From Pelagadaptatus aseana (GTDB taxonomy: Bacteria > Pseudomonadota > Gammaproteobacteria > Pseudomonadales > Cellvibrionaceae), in NCBI GenBank assembly GCA_040365065.1, contig BAABNI010000010.1, forward strand, positions 62,001 through 126,000: a DNA stretch of 64,000 bases, in the 5' to 3' direction. The position numbers and the translations under genes are program-made. Of this stretch, positions 8,199 through 16,766 are shown piece by piece; the stretch's first letter is position 1, and every line of letters begins with the position of its first letter. The notes beneath the pieces are model-generated. The model saw only the letters and a list, made by a program, of their open reading frames with translations, searched no databases and was not told the origin of the DNA.

Positions 8199-9584
8199 TC
8201 ACATATTGAGTGTGTTCACCGCATCGCTTAAAGCCTCGACCAACTGGTCAATTTCAGAGCGTGAAATCGTCAGCGGCGGTGATATGGCGATGGTACCGAC
8301 GCTGGGTAAGGGCCGCACAATAACCCCCTTATCGCGACAATAATTGGTTACCTGCAATGGCCATTTCCAGGTAATGTCCGGTAGCTGCCCTGTCGCGCGA
8401 TCCTGGACCAACTGCACACCGGCCAGTAAGCCCCGGCCGCGAATTTCGCCAACGTGGGCGTGATCGCCCAGGGTTTCTGTCAAACGGCGATGCATATAGG
8501 CGCCGTTATCGCGAGCCTGATCAACCAACTTTTCATTTTCCATAATCTGCAAGTTAACCAAAGCTACCGCGCAACCAATTGGATGCCCGCTGTAAGTATA
8601 ACCGTGAGAGAAAGCACCCAGTTTGGCCGACCCCTCCTTCAAAACTGACCAGATCTGATCACTGATAAGGGCTGCGGACATAGGGAAATAACCACTGGTG
8701 AGCCCTTTGGCGGTACTCATCATATCGGGTTCAAAACCCAACTGCTCAGAGCCAAACCAACTGCCGGTTCTACCGAAACCACAAACGACCTCATCGGCCA
8801 CAAGTAAAATATCATGGCTCGACAAAAGCGCTTTCAATTTGGGGTAATAATCCTGTGGCGGTTCGATAATACCTCCGGCTGCGTGGATGGGTTCTGCGAA
8901 GAATGCTGCGATATTGTCCGCCCCTTCACTCTCAATCAAATCTGCAACTTCCTGAATCAAGCGGTCACAGAATTCGGATTCAGTTTCGCCAGCTAGGCCA
9001 CGGGTATAATAATGCGGACATTCAACTCGCAACACGAAGTCGAGAGGTAAAGGGAATTCCCTATGAAAGCCTCCCAACCCAGTCAAACTGGCGGTACTGA
9101 TTGAGGTCCCGTGATAAGCCTGCTGCCGGGCAATCACTTTTGTCTTGCTGTGATGACCGCGCAATGCATGGTAATGCCAGGCAATTTTAACCAAGGTATC
9201 GTTGGCATCACTACCGCCATTACCAAAGAACACCTTACCCAGATTGTCGGGCGCATATTTTAATAATTTGTCAGCCAGTTGTACTTGCCACGGATTCGAG
9301 GCGTTAGCAAACGTGTGGTAATAGCCCAATTGTTTTGCCGTTTGTTGCATCACCTCTGCCAATTCAGCCCGCCCGTACCCCACATTGACACACCAGAGTC
9401 CACCTACTGCGTCGAGTAACCGATTGCCATTGGCATCAATAATATAACTACCTTTGGCATCGACGATCATTTGTGGACCATTTTCCAATAAGGCAGTGAT
9501 TGACGAAGCAGGATGTAAAATCACTTCTGCGTCTCTCTGAATTAAAGACTCTATATCGGTGTCAAAACTGTTGTGGGGTTGCAT
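8199..9584 (-). CDS. Class III pyridoxal-phosphate omega-aminotransferase
   Basis: The protein is 461 residues when started at the ATG at 9584, which has CAGGAGA about 6-8 bases upstream; a longer reading frame to 9668 has no such site. The fold-type I, class III layout is clear: GGSDANDT (cofactor phosphate region), QAYHG, ADEVVCGFGRTG, and the Schiff-base lysine in MMSTAKGLTSGYFP. Its length and motifs resemble omega-amino acid/putrescine:pyruvate aminotransferases more than the roughly 400-residue AstC/ArgD. It is divergent from astA with a 323-bp shared upstream region. I infer that it removes the terminal amino group of N2-succinylornithine (the AstC step). Putrescine or another omega-amine is the main alternative. 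Confidence 0.85.
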   Translation of the reverse strand: MQPHNSFDTDIESLIQRDAEVILHPASSITALLENGPQMIVDAKGSYIIDANGNRLLDAVGGLWCVNVGYGRAELAEVMQQTAKQLGYYHTFANASNPWQVQLADKLLKYAPDNLGKVFFGNGGSDANDTLVKIAWHYHALRGHHSKTKVIARQQAYHGTSISTASLTGLGGFHREFPLPLDFVLRVECPHYYTRGLAGETESEFCDRLIQEVADLIESEGADNIAAFFAEPIHAAGGIIEPPQDYYPKLKALLSSHDILLVADEVVCGFGRTGSWFGSEQLGFEPDMMSTAKGLTSGYFPMSAALISDQIWSVLKEGSAKLGAFSHGYTYSGHPIGCAVALVNLQIMENEKLVDQARDNGAYMHRRLTETLGDHAHVGEIRGRGLLAGVQLVQDRATGQLPDITWKWPLQVTNYCRDKGVIVRPLPSVGTIAISPPLTISRSEIDQLVEALSDAVNTLNM

Positions 9585-9907
9585 GATTGTGTCTCCTGAA
9601 AGTTGCTTCGGGCAACTCGCTGTAGAAATGCCCTGCCGTTTCATTGGCATTGTAGTCATGCACCACAAAATGAAATCCTGAATGTAGCATCACTAACCGC
9701 AGATTGTTTTCCACATTGTTCAGCGAGCTACTCGGAAGATCATTTAAAAATCAACATCTTTAGTAGGCCAACGCAGCCGACGAATAATATTCGCCAAATA
9801 CACTCAACTTCAAAATCAACTCCGGAATTAAAACGGGCAAACTTTCTCTCAACTTTGGTTAGCCGAATTACAACACGGCAAGATTCATATTGAGAGGGAG
9901 CAGAAAA
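9585..9907. other. Divergent promoter region between the aminotransferase and astA
   Basis: This 323-bp non-coding, AT-rich region must hold both divergent promoters. The one clear structure is a perfect 13-bp palindrome at 9781-9793. No convincing sigma-54 or sigma-70 promoter could be fixed by eye. Confidence 0.5.
9781..9793. promoter_or_regulatory. Palindromic operator candidate, ARG-box-like
   Basis: CGAATA-A-TATTCG is a perfect 6-1-6 inverted repeat, 115 bp before the astA start. Its GAAT...ATTC core resembles an ArgR box (GAAT-4 bases-ATTC) but the spacer is one base shorter. It could bind ArgR, the Lrp-type regulator or neither; binding is inference. Confidence 0.35.
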
Positions 9908-10915
9908 ATGCTTGTGATCAGACCTGTAGCGAAAAAGGATCTGGAAGATTTATTGGTTTTGTCGAGAAAAGCCGGCGATGGGATGACTTCGCTTCCAGAT
10001 TGCCCTGAATCCATGAGCAAAAAAATTGAACTGTCCATGAATAGCTTTAATGGCGAAATTCTGGATGGATCGGATTATTTCCTGCTGGTTATGGAAGACA
10101 CCACCATCGAAAAAGTCGTTGGTGCCGCTGGTGTTTACGCCAAAACAGGTAATCGTCAGGCTTTTTATGCCTATCGTTTGATGAGTTTGACCCACTACTC
10201 TCACTCCATCAGTAAGGAAGTGCGCAGCGAACTGCTGCACCTCACCAACGATTACACTGACTGCTCTGAAGTAGGGACTTTTTTCCTAGACCCTGATTAT
10301 CGAGGTAATGGCCACTGGCTTGGCAAATCACGCTACCTGCTAATGGGTCAATTTAAGGAGCGTTTTGCTCCCTACGTCATTGCCGAATTGCGCGGCTGGG
10401 TCGATAAAAATGGTAAAAGCCCATTCTGGGAGGCCATAGGCCGACAGTTTTTTGAAATGGATTTTGACCAGGCCGATCACTTATGCGGTATCGGTTCCAA
10501 TCAGTTTATTACCGAGCTGATGCCCAAACACCCAATTTATACCTCACTGCTGCCTGAGTCTGCCAGACAAGCTATGGGCAAACCCAATCAAGCCGGTGTT
10601 CGCGCGTTTGATCTATTGATTGATGAAGGTTTTGAGTACGAAAAAGTCATCGATATTTTTGACGGTGGGCCTCTGCTCAAGGGACGCGTAGATCAACTAC
10701 GCAGTGTCCGACGAATAGATCAGGGTCTGGCCCAAATTGCCACTGACAAAATTGCCTCAAGAGCAACACTGGTTGCCACCAGCCAATTAAAAAATTTCCG
10801 GGTGGTGCATACACCTATAGCCCGAAACGGGAATGGCGACATCAAGTTGTCTTCACAGGCTCTGGAAGCACTGAACTGTAACGTCGGATCATTGCTCAGG
10901 TTCACCCAACATTAA
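9908..10915 (+). CDS. astA: Arginine N-succinyltransferase
   Basis: This enzyme transfers succinyl from succinyl-CoA to the alpha-amino group of arginine, the first step of the AST pathway. The protein has 335 residues from the ATG at 9908, behind GAGAGGGAG; an in-frame upstream ATG at 9890 lacks a better site. Family features include MLVIRP at the N-terminus, the VGAAGVYAKTG stretch, YRGNGHWLGKSRYL and the AELRGWVDKNGKSPFWEA block. Length matches the family (about 340). It is the first gene of astA-astB-aspA-astE-argC-argB, with 33 bases to astB. Confidence 0.95.
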   Translation: MLVIRPVAKKDLEDLLVLSRKAGDGMTSLPDCPESMSKKIELSMNSFNGEILDGSDYFLLVMEDTTIEKVVGAAGVYAKTGNRQAFYAYRLMSLTHYSHSISKEVRSELLHLTNDYTDCSEVGTFFLDPDYRGNGHWLGKSRYLLMGQFKERFAPYVIAELRGWVDKNGKSPFWEAIGRQFFEMDFDQADHLCGIGSNQFITELMPKHPIYTSLLPESARQAMGKPNQAGVRAFDLLIDEGFEYEKVIDIFDGGPLLKGRVDQLRSVRRIDQGLAQIATDKIASRATLVATSQLKNFRVVHTPIARNGNGDIKLSSQALEALNCNVGSLLRFTQH

Positions 10916-10948
10916 TTTATCGGCAACTGCCAATTTCAGGACATCATC

Positions 10949-12289
10949 ATGCAAGCGTTTGAAGTCAATTTTGACGGTTTAATCGGCCCCAACCACAATT
11001 ACAGCGGTTTAGCCTTTGGTAATCTCGCCTCTTTCCGCAACGCCAAAAACGTATCGAAGCCCAAGCAAGCAGCGCTGCAGGGGCTTGAAAAAATGCGTAC
11101 CTTACTCAATCTGGGCTATAAACAAGGCTTTATCCTGCCACAGGAACGACCGGACATCGGTTTGCTGAGACGCTTGGGTTTCACTGGCAGCGACCGCGAT
11201 GTCATCACCAGCGCTGCAAATAAAAGCCCGGAGTTATTGCCCATGATTTACTCGGCGTCGAGCATGTGGGCGGCTAATGCTGCTACTGTCACGCCATCCA
11301 TGGACAGTTCTGATGGCCGCTGCCACTTTACGCCGGCCAATTTGATAACCACCAATCACAGAGCTATTGAACATCATGGCACCCAGAAAACCCTGAGCCT
11401 CATCTTCAATGATGAGCGCTTTTTCAAAGTCCATAATGCTCTACCCTCATTAATGAAATTTGCCGACGAAGGTGCGGCGAATCACACCCGATTAACCCCT
11501 GATTACAACCGACCGGGTGTGGGGCTGTTTGTTTATGGCCGTGATGACTTATCACCTAACACTGAACTTAAATTTCCAGCCAGACAAACATTACAGTCCT
11601 GTGTCGCTTTAGCACGGCAACACGAACTTGATGATACAAGCACCATTTTTTTGCAACAAAGTTCCGAAGCCATCAATGCCGGTGCTTTTCATAATGATGT
11701 GGTGGCGGTAGGCAATGGACCGGTCCTTTTCTATCACGAAGCAGCCTTCGAAGAATCTTCCAGAAATAATGCATTTGCAAAATTGAATCAGGTGCTGGCG
11801 TTTCAACCAATATGCGTCACAAACGACAAAGTCAGTCTGAAGGACGCCATCAGCAGTTATCTGTTTAACAGCCAGTTGCTGGCAAATAAGGATGGCGACA
11901 TGACAAACATGCGCCTGATTGCACCAACAGAATGCCGTGACAATCCTGCGGTAAACCATTTCTTACAAGCTTTGGTGAATGATGTCAGTCAACCCATACG
12001 CCATGTTGAATTCGTCGATGTGCGTCAAAGCATGAGCAATGGCGGTGGTCCGGCCTGTCTGAGATTACGTGTCACTTTGACGGAACAGGAATTGGATGCC
12101 GTACACCCCGCCTTCATTCTAAATCATGCCGCAATTGATCGATTACACAGCTGGGTCTCCAAACATTACCGCGATGAACTCAGTCCGGACGATCTGAAAG
12201 ATCCTGATTTTATGGAGGAATGTCGGACCGCACTGGACGATCTCACCGGAATATTGGGAATCGGCAACTTTTACGATTTTCAACGTTGA
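10949..12289 (+). CDS. astB: N-succinylarginine dihydrolase
   Basis: AstB hydrolyses N2-succinylarginine to N2-succinylornithine, CO2 and two ammonia. The protein has 446 residues, the usual length for this amidinotransferase-fold family. It begins with the family signature FDGLIGPNHNYSGLAFGN, has SSEAINAGAFHNDV in the middle, and carries the nucleophilic cysteine region SNGGGPACLRLRV near residue 370. An AGGA site precedes the ATG. It is second in the arginine catabolic operon. Confidence 0.96.
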   Translation: MQAFEVNFDGLIGPNHNYSGLAFGNLASFRNAKNVSKPKQAALQGLEKMRTLLNLGYKQGFILPQERPDIGLLRRLGFTGSDRDVITSAANKSPELLPMIYSASSMWAANAATVTPSMDSSDGRCHFTPANLITTNHRAIEHHGTQKTLSLIFNDERFFKVHNALPSLMKFADEGAANHTRLTPDYNRPGVGLFVYGRDDLSPNTELKFPARQTLQSCVALARQHELDDTSTIFLQQSSEAINAGAFHNDVVAVGNGPVLFYHEAAFEESSRNNAFAKLNQVLAFQPICVTNDKVSLKDAISSYLFNSQLLANKDGDMTNMRLIAPTECRDNPAVNHFLQALVNDVSQPIRHVEFVDVRQSMSNGGGPACLRLRVTLTEQELDAVHPAFILNHAAIDRLHSWVSKHYRDELSPDDLKDPDFMEECRTALDDLTGILGIGNFYDFQR

Positions 12290-12336
12290 TCCATTCATCA
12301 TTCTATTCATCGCTAGCCGAAATGGATATAAACGTA

Positions 12337-13737
12337 ATGACAAGCTTTCGTACAGAAAAAGACTCTCTGGGCTCAAAAAAAATACCGGCATCCATGTATT
12401 ACGGTATTCAGACCCAACGTGCCATAGAAAATTTTTCGATCACAGACATACCGCTGAGCATCGACCCCGAAATGGTCATTTCACTGGCCATGGTGAAAAA
12501 AGCCTGTGCTCTGACCAATCGCGATTTGAATTGTTTAAGTGAAGCCAAAGCCGAAGCAATCGGCCAGGCCTGTGATGAAATTATTGCCGGCAAACACCAT
12601 GAACATTTCGCCGTTGATGTTATTCAGGGCGGCGCAGGCACTTCAGCGAATATGAACGCCAACGAGGTAATTGCCAACCGGGCACTTGAAATCATGGGGC
12701 ATAAAAAAGGTGAATATGTTTATTTGCACCCCAACAATGACGTCAATTGCTCGCAGTCAACCAACGACGTATACCCTACGGCATTGAGACTGGCGTTATT
12801 CCAAAAAGCCAAGGTTTTGATCGCTGCCATAAACCAATTAAAACAGTCATTCAGTCGTAAATCAGACGAATTCAAAGACATCTACAAGATCGGCCGCACA
12901 CAGCTTCAGGATGCCGTCCCCATGACGTTGGGAATGGAGTTTGGCGCCTTTGCAACAGCGATTGCTGAAGATGCACATCAACTGGATCATACCGCCAATT
13001 TGCTTCTGGATATCAATCTGGGCGCAACCGCCATTGGTACCGGAATCAATACGCCAGCGGGTTATTGCAACAGAGCAATCCATCACTTATCAGAAGTCTC
13101 TCAACTGCCCGTGCGCCTGGCTGAAAATCTGGTTGAAGCCACTTGGGACACGGGAGATTTTGTGCAGTTATCTGGAACACTGAAGCGCTTTGCCACCAAG
13201 ATTTCCAAGATCTGCAATGACCTGAGACTGTTATCTTCTGGCCCGCTGTGTGGTTTGGGTGAGATTAATCTTCCCAAGATGCAGCCCGGCTCTTCCATTA
13301 TGCCGGGCAAAGTCAATCCGGTGATTCCCGAGGTCATGAACCAGATTGCTTACGATGTGATTGGTAAAGACGTGACAGTTGCCATGGCCTCCGAGAGTGG
13401 TCAACTGCAACTGAATGCATTCGAACCGGTCATAGCCAACTGCCTGTTTCTGTCTCTGGCCATGCTGACACGCGGCTCCGATATCTTGCGCAACCGCTGT
13501 ATTGATGGCATCACAGCCAACCCCAAAAAGTGCAATGAACTGCTGCAATCCTCGGTAGGCATTGTTACGGCTCTGAATCCGATTCTCGGTTATGAAACCA
13601 CTTCCGCTCTGGCGCAACAAGCCATAACCGAAGGACGTTCCATCAAAAGCCTGTTGATGGAGCAAAACATATTACCCGCAGACATCATTGATGACCTGTT
13701 GCAAAAAACCATCACCGCACAAACGGCTAACCCATGA
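12337..13737 (+). CDS. aspA: Aspartate ammonia-lyase (aspartase)
   Basis: The product deaminates L-aspartate to fumarate and ammonia. The protein has 466 residues from the ATG at 12337, chosen because the alignment with AspA begins there (FRTEKDSLGSKKIPASMYYGIQTQRAIENF region). An ATG at 12322 is an alternative, and no start has a strong ribosome site. Superfamily signatures include GGAGTSANMNANEV, QSTNDVYPT, GRTQLQDAVPMTLG and the catalytic serine loop GSSIMPGKVNP. The AMA/SNGQLQLNAFEP-like region fits aspartase rather than fumarase. Placing an aspartate-degrading enzyme inside an arginine catabolic operon fits a substrate that delivers Asp and Arg in equal amounts, i.e. cyanophycin. It overlaps astE by 4 bases. 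Confidence 0.93.
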   Translation: MTSFRTEKDSLGSKKIPASMYYGIQTQRAIENFSITDIPLSIDPEMVISLAMVKKACALTNRDLNCLSEAKAEAIGQACDEIIAGKHHEHFAVDVIQGGAGTSANMNANEVIANRALEIMGHKKGEYVYLHPNNDVNCSQSTNDVYPTALRLALFQKAKVLIAAINQLKQSFSRKSDEFKDIYKIGRTQLQDAVPMTLGMEFGAFATAIAEDAHQLDHTANLLLDINLGATAIGTGINTPAGYCNRAIHHLSEVSQLPVRLAENLVEATWDTGDFVQLSGTLKRFATKISKICNDLRLLSSGPLCGLGEINLPKMQPGSSIMPGKVNPVIPEVMNQIAYDVIGKDVTVAMASESGQLQLNAFEPVIANCLFLSLAMLTRGSDILRNRCIDGITANPKKCNELLQSSVGIVTALNPILGYETTSALAQQAITEGRSIKSLLMEQNILPADIIDDLLQKTITAQTANP

Positions 13738-14801
13738 ACAACACAGATAGGCGTATTACAGCGCAAGCACTGAATCAGCAACTGTTGGAGCAGGGTTTTT
13801 TGGCCATTACCCGCGAGCATCCCGGCGGAATCAGTTTGCAAAACCGAATCCAGCTCGATAATTGCAGTCTGCAATTAATAGACACCGGAATCTTGTTGGT
13901 TGAACCACATCCACACCAATCTACAGGTATGCGGGATATCGTTATCTCGTCGGGTATACACGGTAACGAAACCGCTCCGATTGAAATCGTCGACCGTATT
14001 GCAGCGAAAATTATTGCCGGTGCTATTACTGTCAGAAATCGTACCTTGTTGATCATCGGCAACCCGGTGGCAATGAACCTTGGCAAGCGTTTTGATGAAG
14101 AGAATATGAATCGATTATTTAATGGCAAGCATCGAGGTAAAACCCATCATGAGGCCCTGCGTGCGAAGAAACTGGAAAAATGCGTTGCCAGTTTTTATGC
14201 CAAGCGTCAGGCCGAACGAATTCACTATGATTTGCATACGGCGATCCGTGGTTCGTTACATCCCAAATTTGCCATTTACCCCTACCCGGATGGCCGCTAC
14301 TGGAATAAAAATCAGATCGCGTTTATGGCCGACAGCGGGATTGACGCCATTTTATTGAGCCATCAGCCCTCCTCAACATTCAGTTATTTCTCCAGTGCAA
14401 AATTAACTGCACAGGCATTCACGGTTGAACTGGGGAAAGTCAGGCCATTTGGTGAAAACAAGTGCGAAGATTTCGCAGCCATGGAAAACAATCTGATCCG
14501 ATTGATCAGTAACCAAGCTGTACCAGCATTGGATCAGCCGGCAGATAAACAACAGAGCCTGTTGAATAAAGTCAGCATCTTTGAAGTCACCCGAGAGCTG
14601 ATCAAACAATCGGAAAGTTTCAGGTTAAACATCTCAAAACAAGAAAAGAATTTCACTCCTTATCCGAAAGGTTTCCAAATTACCGAAGATCACCCGCAAG
14701 GCCACATCATAGAAAATGATGGCGATGCCATCGTATTCCCCAATGACAACATTCCTGTTGGCCAACGCGCCGGGCTGATTGTATCCAGAACAACCATCTA
14801 A
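13734..14801 (+). CDS. astE: N-succinylglutamate desuccinylase
   Basis: AstE hydrolyses N2-succinylglutamate to glutamate and succinate, the last AST step. The protein has 355 residues, slightly longer than the E. coli enzyme (about 322). It is a zinc carboxypeptidase-fold protein with ligand motif GIHGNETAP (His and Glu), a later zinc ligand in DLHTAIRG, and a catalytic Glu region at FTVELGKVRPFG. The ATG overlaps the aspA stop (ATGA), so the two are translationally coupled. It is followed 23 bases later by argC. Confidence 0.93.
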   Translation: MNNTDRRITAQALNQQLLEQGFLAITREHPGGISLQNRIQLDNCSLQLIDTGILLVEPHPHQSTGMRDIVISSGIHGNETAPIEIVDRIAAKIIAGAITVRNRTLLIIGNPVAMNLGKRFDEENMNRLFNGKHRGKTHHEALRAKKLEKCVASFYAKRQAERIHYDLHTAIRGSLHPKFAIYPYPDGRYWNKNQIAFMADSGIDAILLSHQPSSTFSYFSSAKLTAQAFTVELGKVRPFGENKCEDFAAMENNLIRLISNQAVPALDQPADKQQSLLNKVSIFEVTRELIKQSESFRLNISKQEKNFTPYPKGFQITEDHPQGHIIENDGDAIVFPNDNIPVGQRAGLIVSRTTI

Positions 14802-14824
14802 CCGTTATTCACAACGAGGCATTT

Positions 14825-15883
14825 ATGAACAAGACCAAAGTATCAATTATTGGCGGAGCCGGATACGGTGCCGCAGAAATTCTTCGGCATTTGATGATTC
14901 GCGATGATGTCGAGATTCTCAGAATTTCCAGTAAGGATTATGTCGGTCAGCCGGTGAGTCAGGTACATAGAGCACTGACCGGTTTTGATGACTTGATTCT
15001 TGAGGATATATCGCCAAAAGAATGCGCCCATGGTGCTGATATAGTTTTCCTTGCCATGCCACACATCATCACGGCGCGGGTGGCCATGGAATTGTTCGAT
15101 CAAAATGTTCGGATTATCGATTTATCCGGTGACTTCAGACTCAACAACCTCGAAGACTACATTCGTGACTACGCACCAGAACACCCCTGCCCCGAACGTC
15201 TGGGCACTTTTACCTATGGTATGCCGGAGCTCAATGAAGCACAGATCCGCAATGCCCGACATGTAGCCAGCCCCGGTTGTTTCGCCACAGGTATTGCCAT
15301 GGGCTTACTGCCGCTGGCGGATGCCGGTTTGTTGCAGTCGGTCAATGTCCGCAACGTCTCCATGACAGGATCATCCGGCTCTGGGGTTAAACCCCAGCCA
15401 GGCACCCACCATGCCATTCGTGTCAACAATCTGAAAACCTATAAAACCCTGAACCATCAGCACCGAGCGGAAATTATTCAAACCCTGACTCAGGCTGGCG
15501 GTGGCAATATTGCTCTGGATTTTGTCCCGGTATCGGCTCCTCTCGTGCGAGGCATTCTGGCCGTCTCTCAATTAGACCTGCCTGAGGGACACTCGGCCGA
15601 GAGCATTCAACGGATTTACCAAAACTACTTCGCCGACCACAAGCTGGTGCGCGTAATGCCAATTGGCGCCTCTCCAGAAGTGGTTGCGGTGGCCGGCTCA
15701 GCCCGTGTGGAAATCGGTATCGCGGTGCGGGAAGACGAAGCTACTGGAACCAAAACCCTCTGCTGCACCTCCGCCATCGACAACCTGATCAAAGGAGGCG
15801 CAGGACAAGCGATTCAGAGTTTTAATCTGATGACCGGCAAACCCATGCATCATGGTCTTGATCAACCGGGCATGTGGCCCTGA
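14825..15883 (+). CDS. argC: N-acyl-gamma-glutamyl-phosphate reductase (ArgC), probably acting on succinylated substrate
   Basis: This NAD(P)-dependent enzyme interconverts N-acylglutamyl-5-phosphate and N-acylglutamate-5-semialdehyde. The protein has 352 residues, with a Rossmann motif GGAGYGAAE (10-18), catalytic Cys152 in SPGCFATG, and a substrate loop GSSGSGVKPQPGTHH (182-196) ending in NHQHRAEI (210-217). The GTHH...R and HQH pattern recalls the ArgC/LysY branch that handles larger N-acyl groups, more than the E. coli type; this is an impression from memory. GAGG precedes the ATG. ArgC is normally biosynthetic, yet this gene follows astE in an arginine-degrading operon, and no astD is present. 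I infer catabolic operation in reverse. Confidence 0.9.
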   Translation: MNKTKVSIIGGAGYGAAEILRHLMIRDDVEILRISSKDYVGQPVSQVHRALTGFDDLILEDISPKECAHGADIVFLAMPHIITARVAMELFDQNVRIIDLSGDFRLNNLEDYIRDYAPEHPCPERLGTFTYGMPELNEAQIRNARHVASPGCFATGIAMGLLPLADAGLLQSVNVRNVSMTGSSGSGVKPQPGTHHAIRVNNLKTYKTLNHQHRAEIIQTLTQAGGGNIALDFVPVSAPLVRGILAVSQLDLPEGHSAESIQRIYQNYFADHKLVRVMPIGASPEVVAVAGSARVEIGIAVREDEATGTKTLCCTSAIDNLIKGGAGQAIQSFNLMTGKPMHHGLDQPGMWP

Positions 15884-15907
15884 TTGGCAAGCTACAGGGA
15901 TACTGTT

Positions 15908-16766
15908 ATGAAGCATAGCAATACCGATTCACCCTCGCCTCTTGCGGTTATTAAAGTCGGGGGGGGATATCCTGCAGAACCCATCTGAACTGGAGGGACT
16001 GGGAGAAAACATCAAATCACTTTTAAATACCGGCTGGCAGGTAATCGTTCTCCATGGTGGGGGGCCACAGACCAATCTGTTGCAACAGCAAATCGGCATA
16101 ACACCTAATAAAATTGGTGGGCGTCGCATTACCGGCAAACAGGATCTGAGGGTGGTCAAACAGGCCATTGCCGGAGAAGTGAATGTCCGATTGACCAGTG
16201 CACTGTTGGCATCCGGGGTGCCTGCCTTTGGTTGCCATGGCGCATCGGGTCGCTTGATACAGGCGACTAAACGGCCTCCCAGAATCGTTTCAGGTTCAGG
16301 ATCGGACCCCATCGATTTCGGCGAAGTGGGTGATGTTACCGGGATCAATCAAAACCTGTTACAAGGCATACTGGATTTGGCTGTTGTTCCGGTAATCGCT
16401 ACCCTAGGAGTGGCCGAAGATGGTCGCATTTTCAATATTAATGCCGACACCACGGTTACCCAGATAGCCAGCAAAATGAAAGCCCGGTTGCTACTCCTGA
16501 CCACACAGATTGGCGGCGTGTTTGAAGACATTAACAATCCACAATCACGCATAGGTGAGATCACACCAGACTCTGCCAAACAATTGATTGAGGCCGGGGT
16601 GATTCAGGGGGGAATGATTCCCAAAGTTGAAGAAGCGGTTGCTCTGTTGGATCAGGGCGTGGCGTCGATCGCCATTATTTCCCCGCAGGACTCAAACGCT
16701 TTTCTCAGTGTGGCCAATCAGGAAGGAGTGTGTGGCACAGTGATTCGAAAACAGGAACAACACTAA
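15908..16766 (+). CDS. argB: N-acetylglutamate kinase-like (ArgB), expected reading frame broken by a G8 run
   Basis: The amino acid kinase-fold protein is recognisable over about 285 residues: IVLHGGGPQTN, GGRRITGKQDLRVV, NINADTTVTQIA, and GVIQGGMIPKVEEA. The ATG at 15908 has AGGGAT upstream and encodes a normal beta-strand 1 (AVIKVGG). The 8-G run at 15959-15966 then shifts the frame and the chain ends at 15988. With seven Gs the frame would continue into the kinase. A TTG at 15942, in the downstream frame, gives an intact 274-residue protein that still starts Leu-Leu-Lys-Ser-Gly-Gly, keeping the essential Lys-X-Gly-Gly by coincidence. So either a base is miscalled, the gene is slippage-controlled, or the TTG is used. 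It lies 24 bases after argC. Inferred role: run backwards to make ATP from succinylglutamyl phosphate. Confidence 0.85.
15959..15966 (+). repeat. G8 homopolymer in argB
   Basis: Eight consecutive Gs sit at the conserved Lys-X-Gly-Gly nucleotide/acyl-phosphate loop of argB. Seven would restore the frame from the well-placed ATG at 15908. Homopolymers of this length are prone both to sequencing error and to replication or transcription slippage. Confidence 0.9.

Noticed and set aside
12220..12336. N-terminal extension of aspA into the end of astB
   Set aside because: The extra 39 residues match nothing in aspartases and overlap the astB coding end; homology starts at about the ATG at 12337.
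15908..16766. Calling argB a pseudogene
   Set aside because: The frame is intact from a TTG at 15942 and every kinase motif downstream is conserved. A single extra G in an 8-G run is more easily a base-call or slippage matter than decay.
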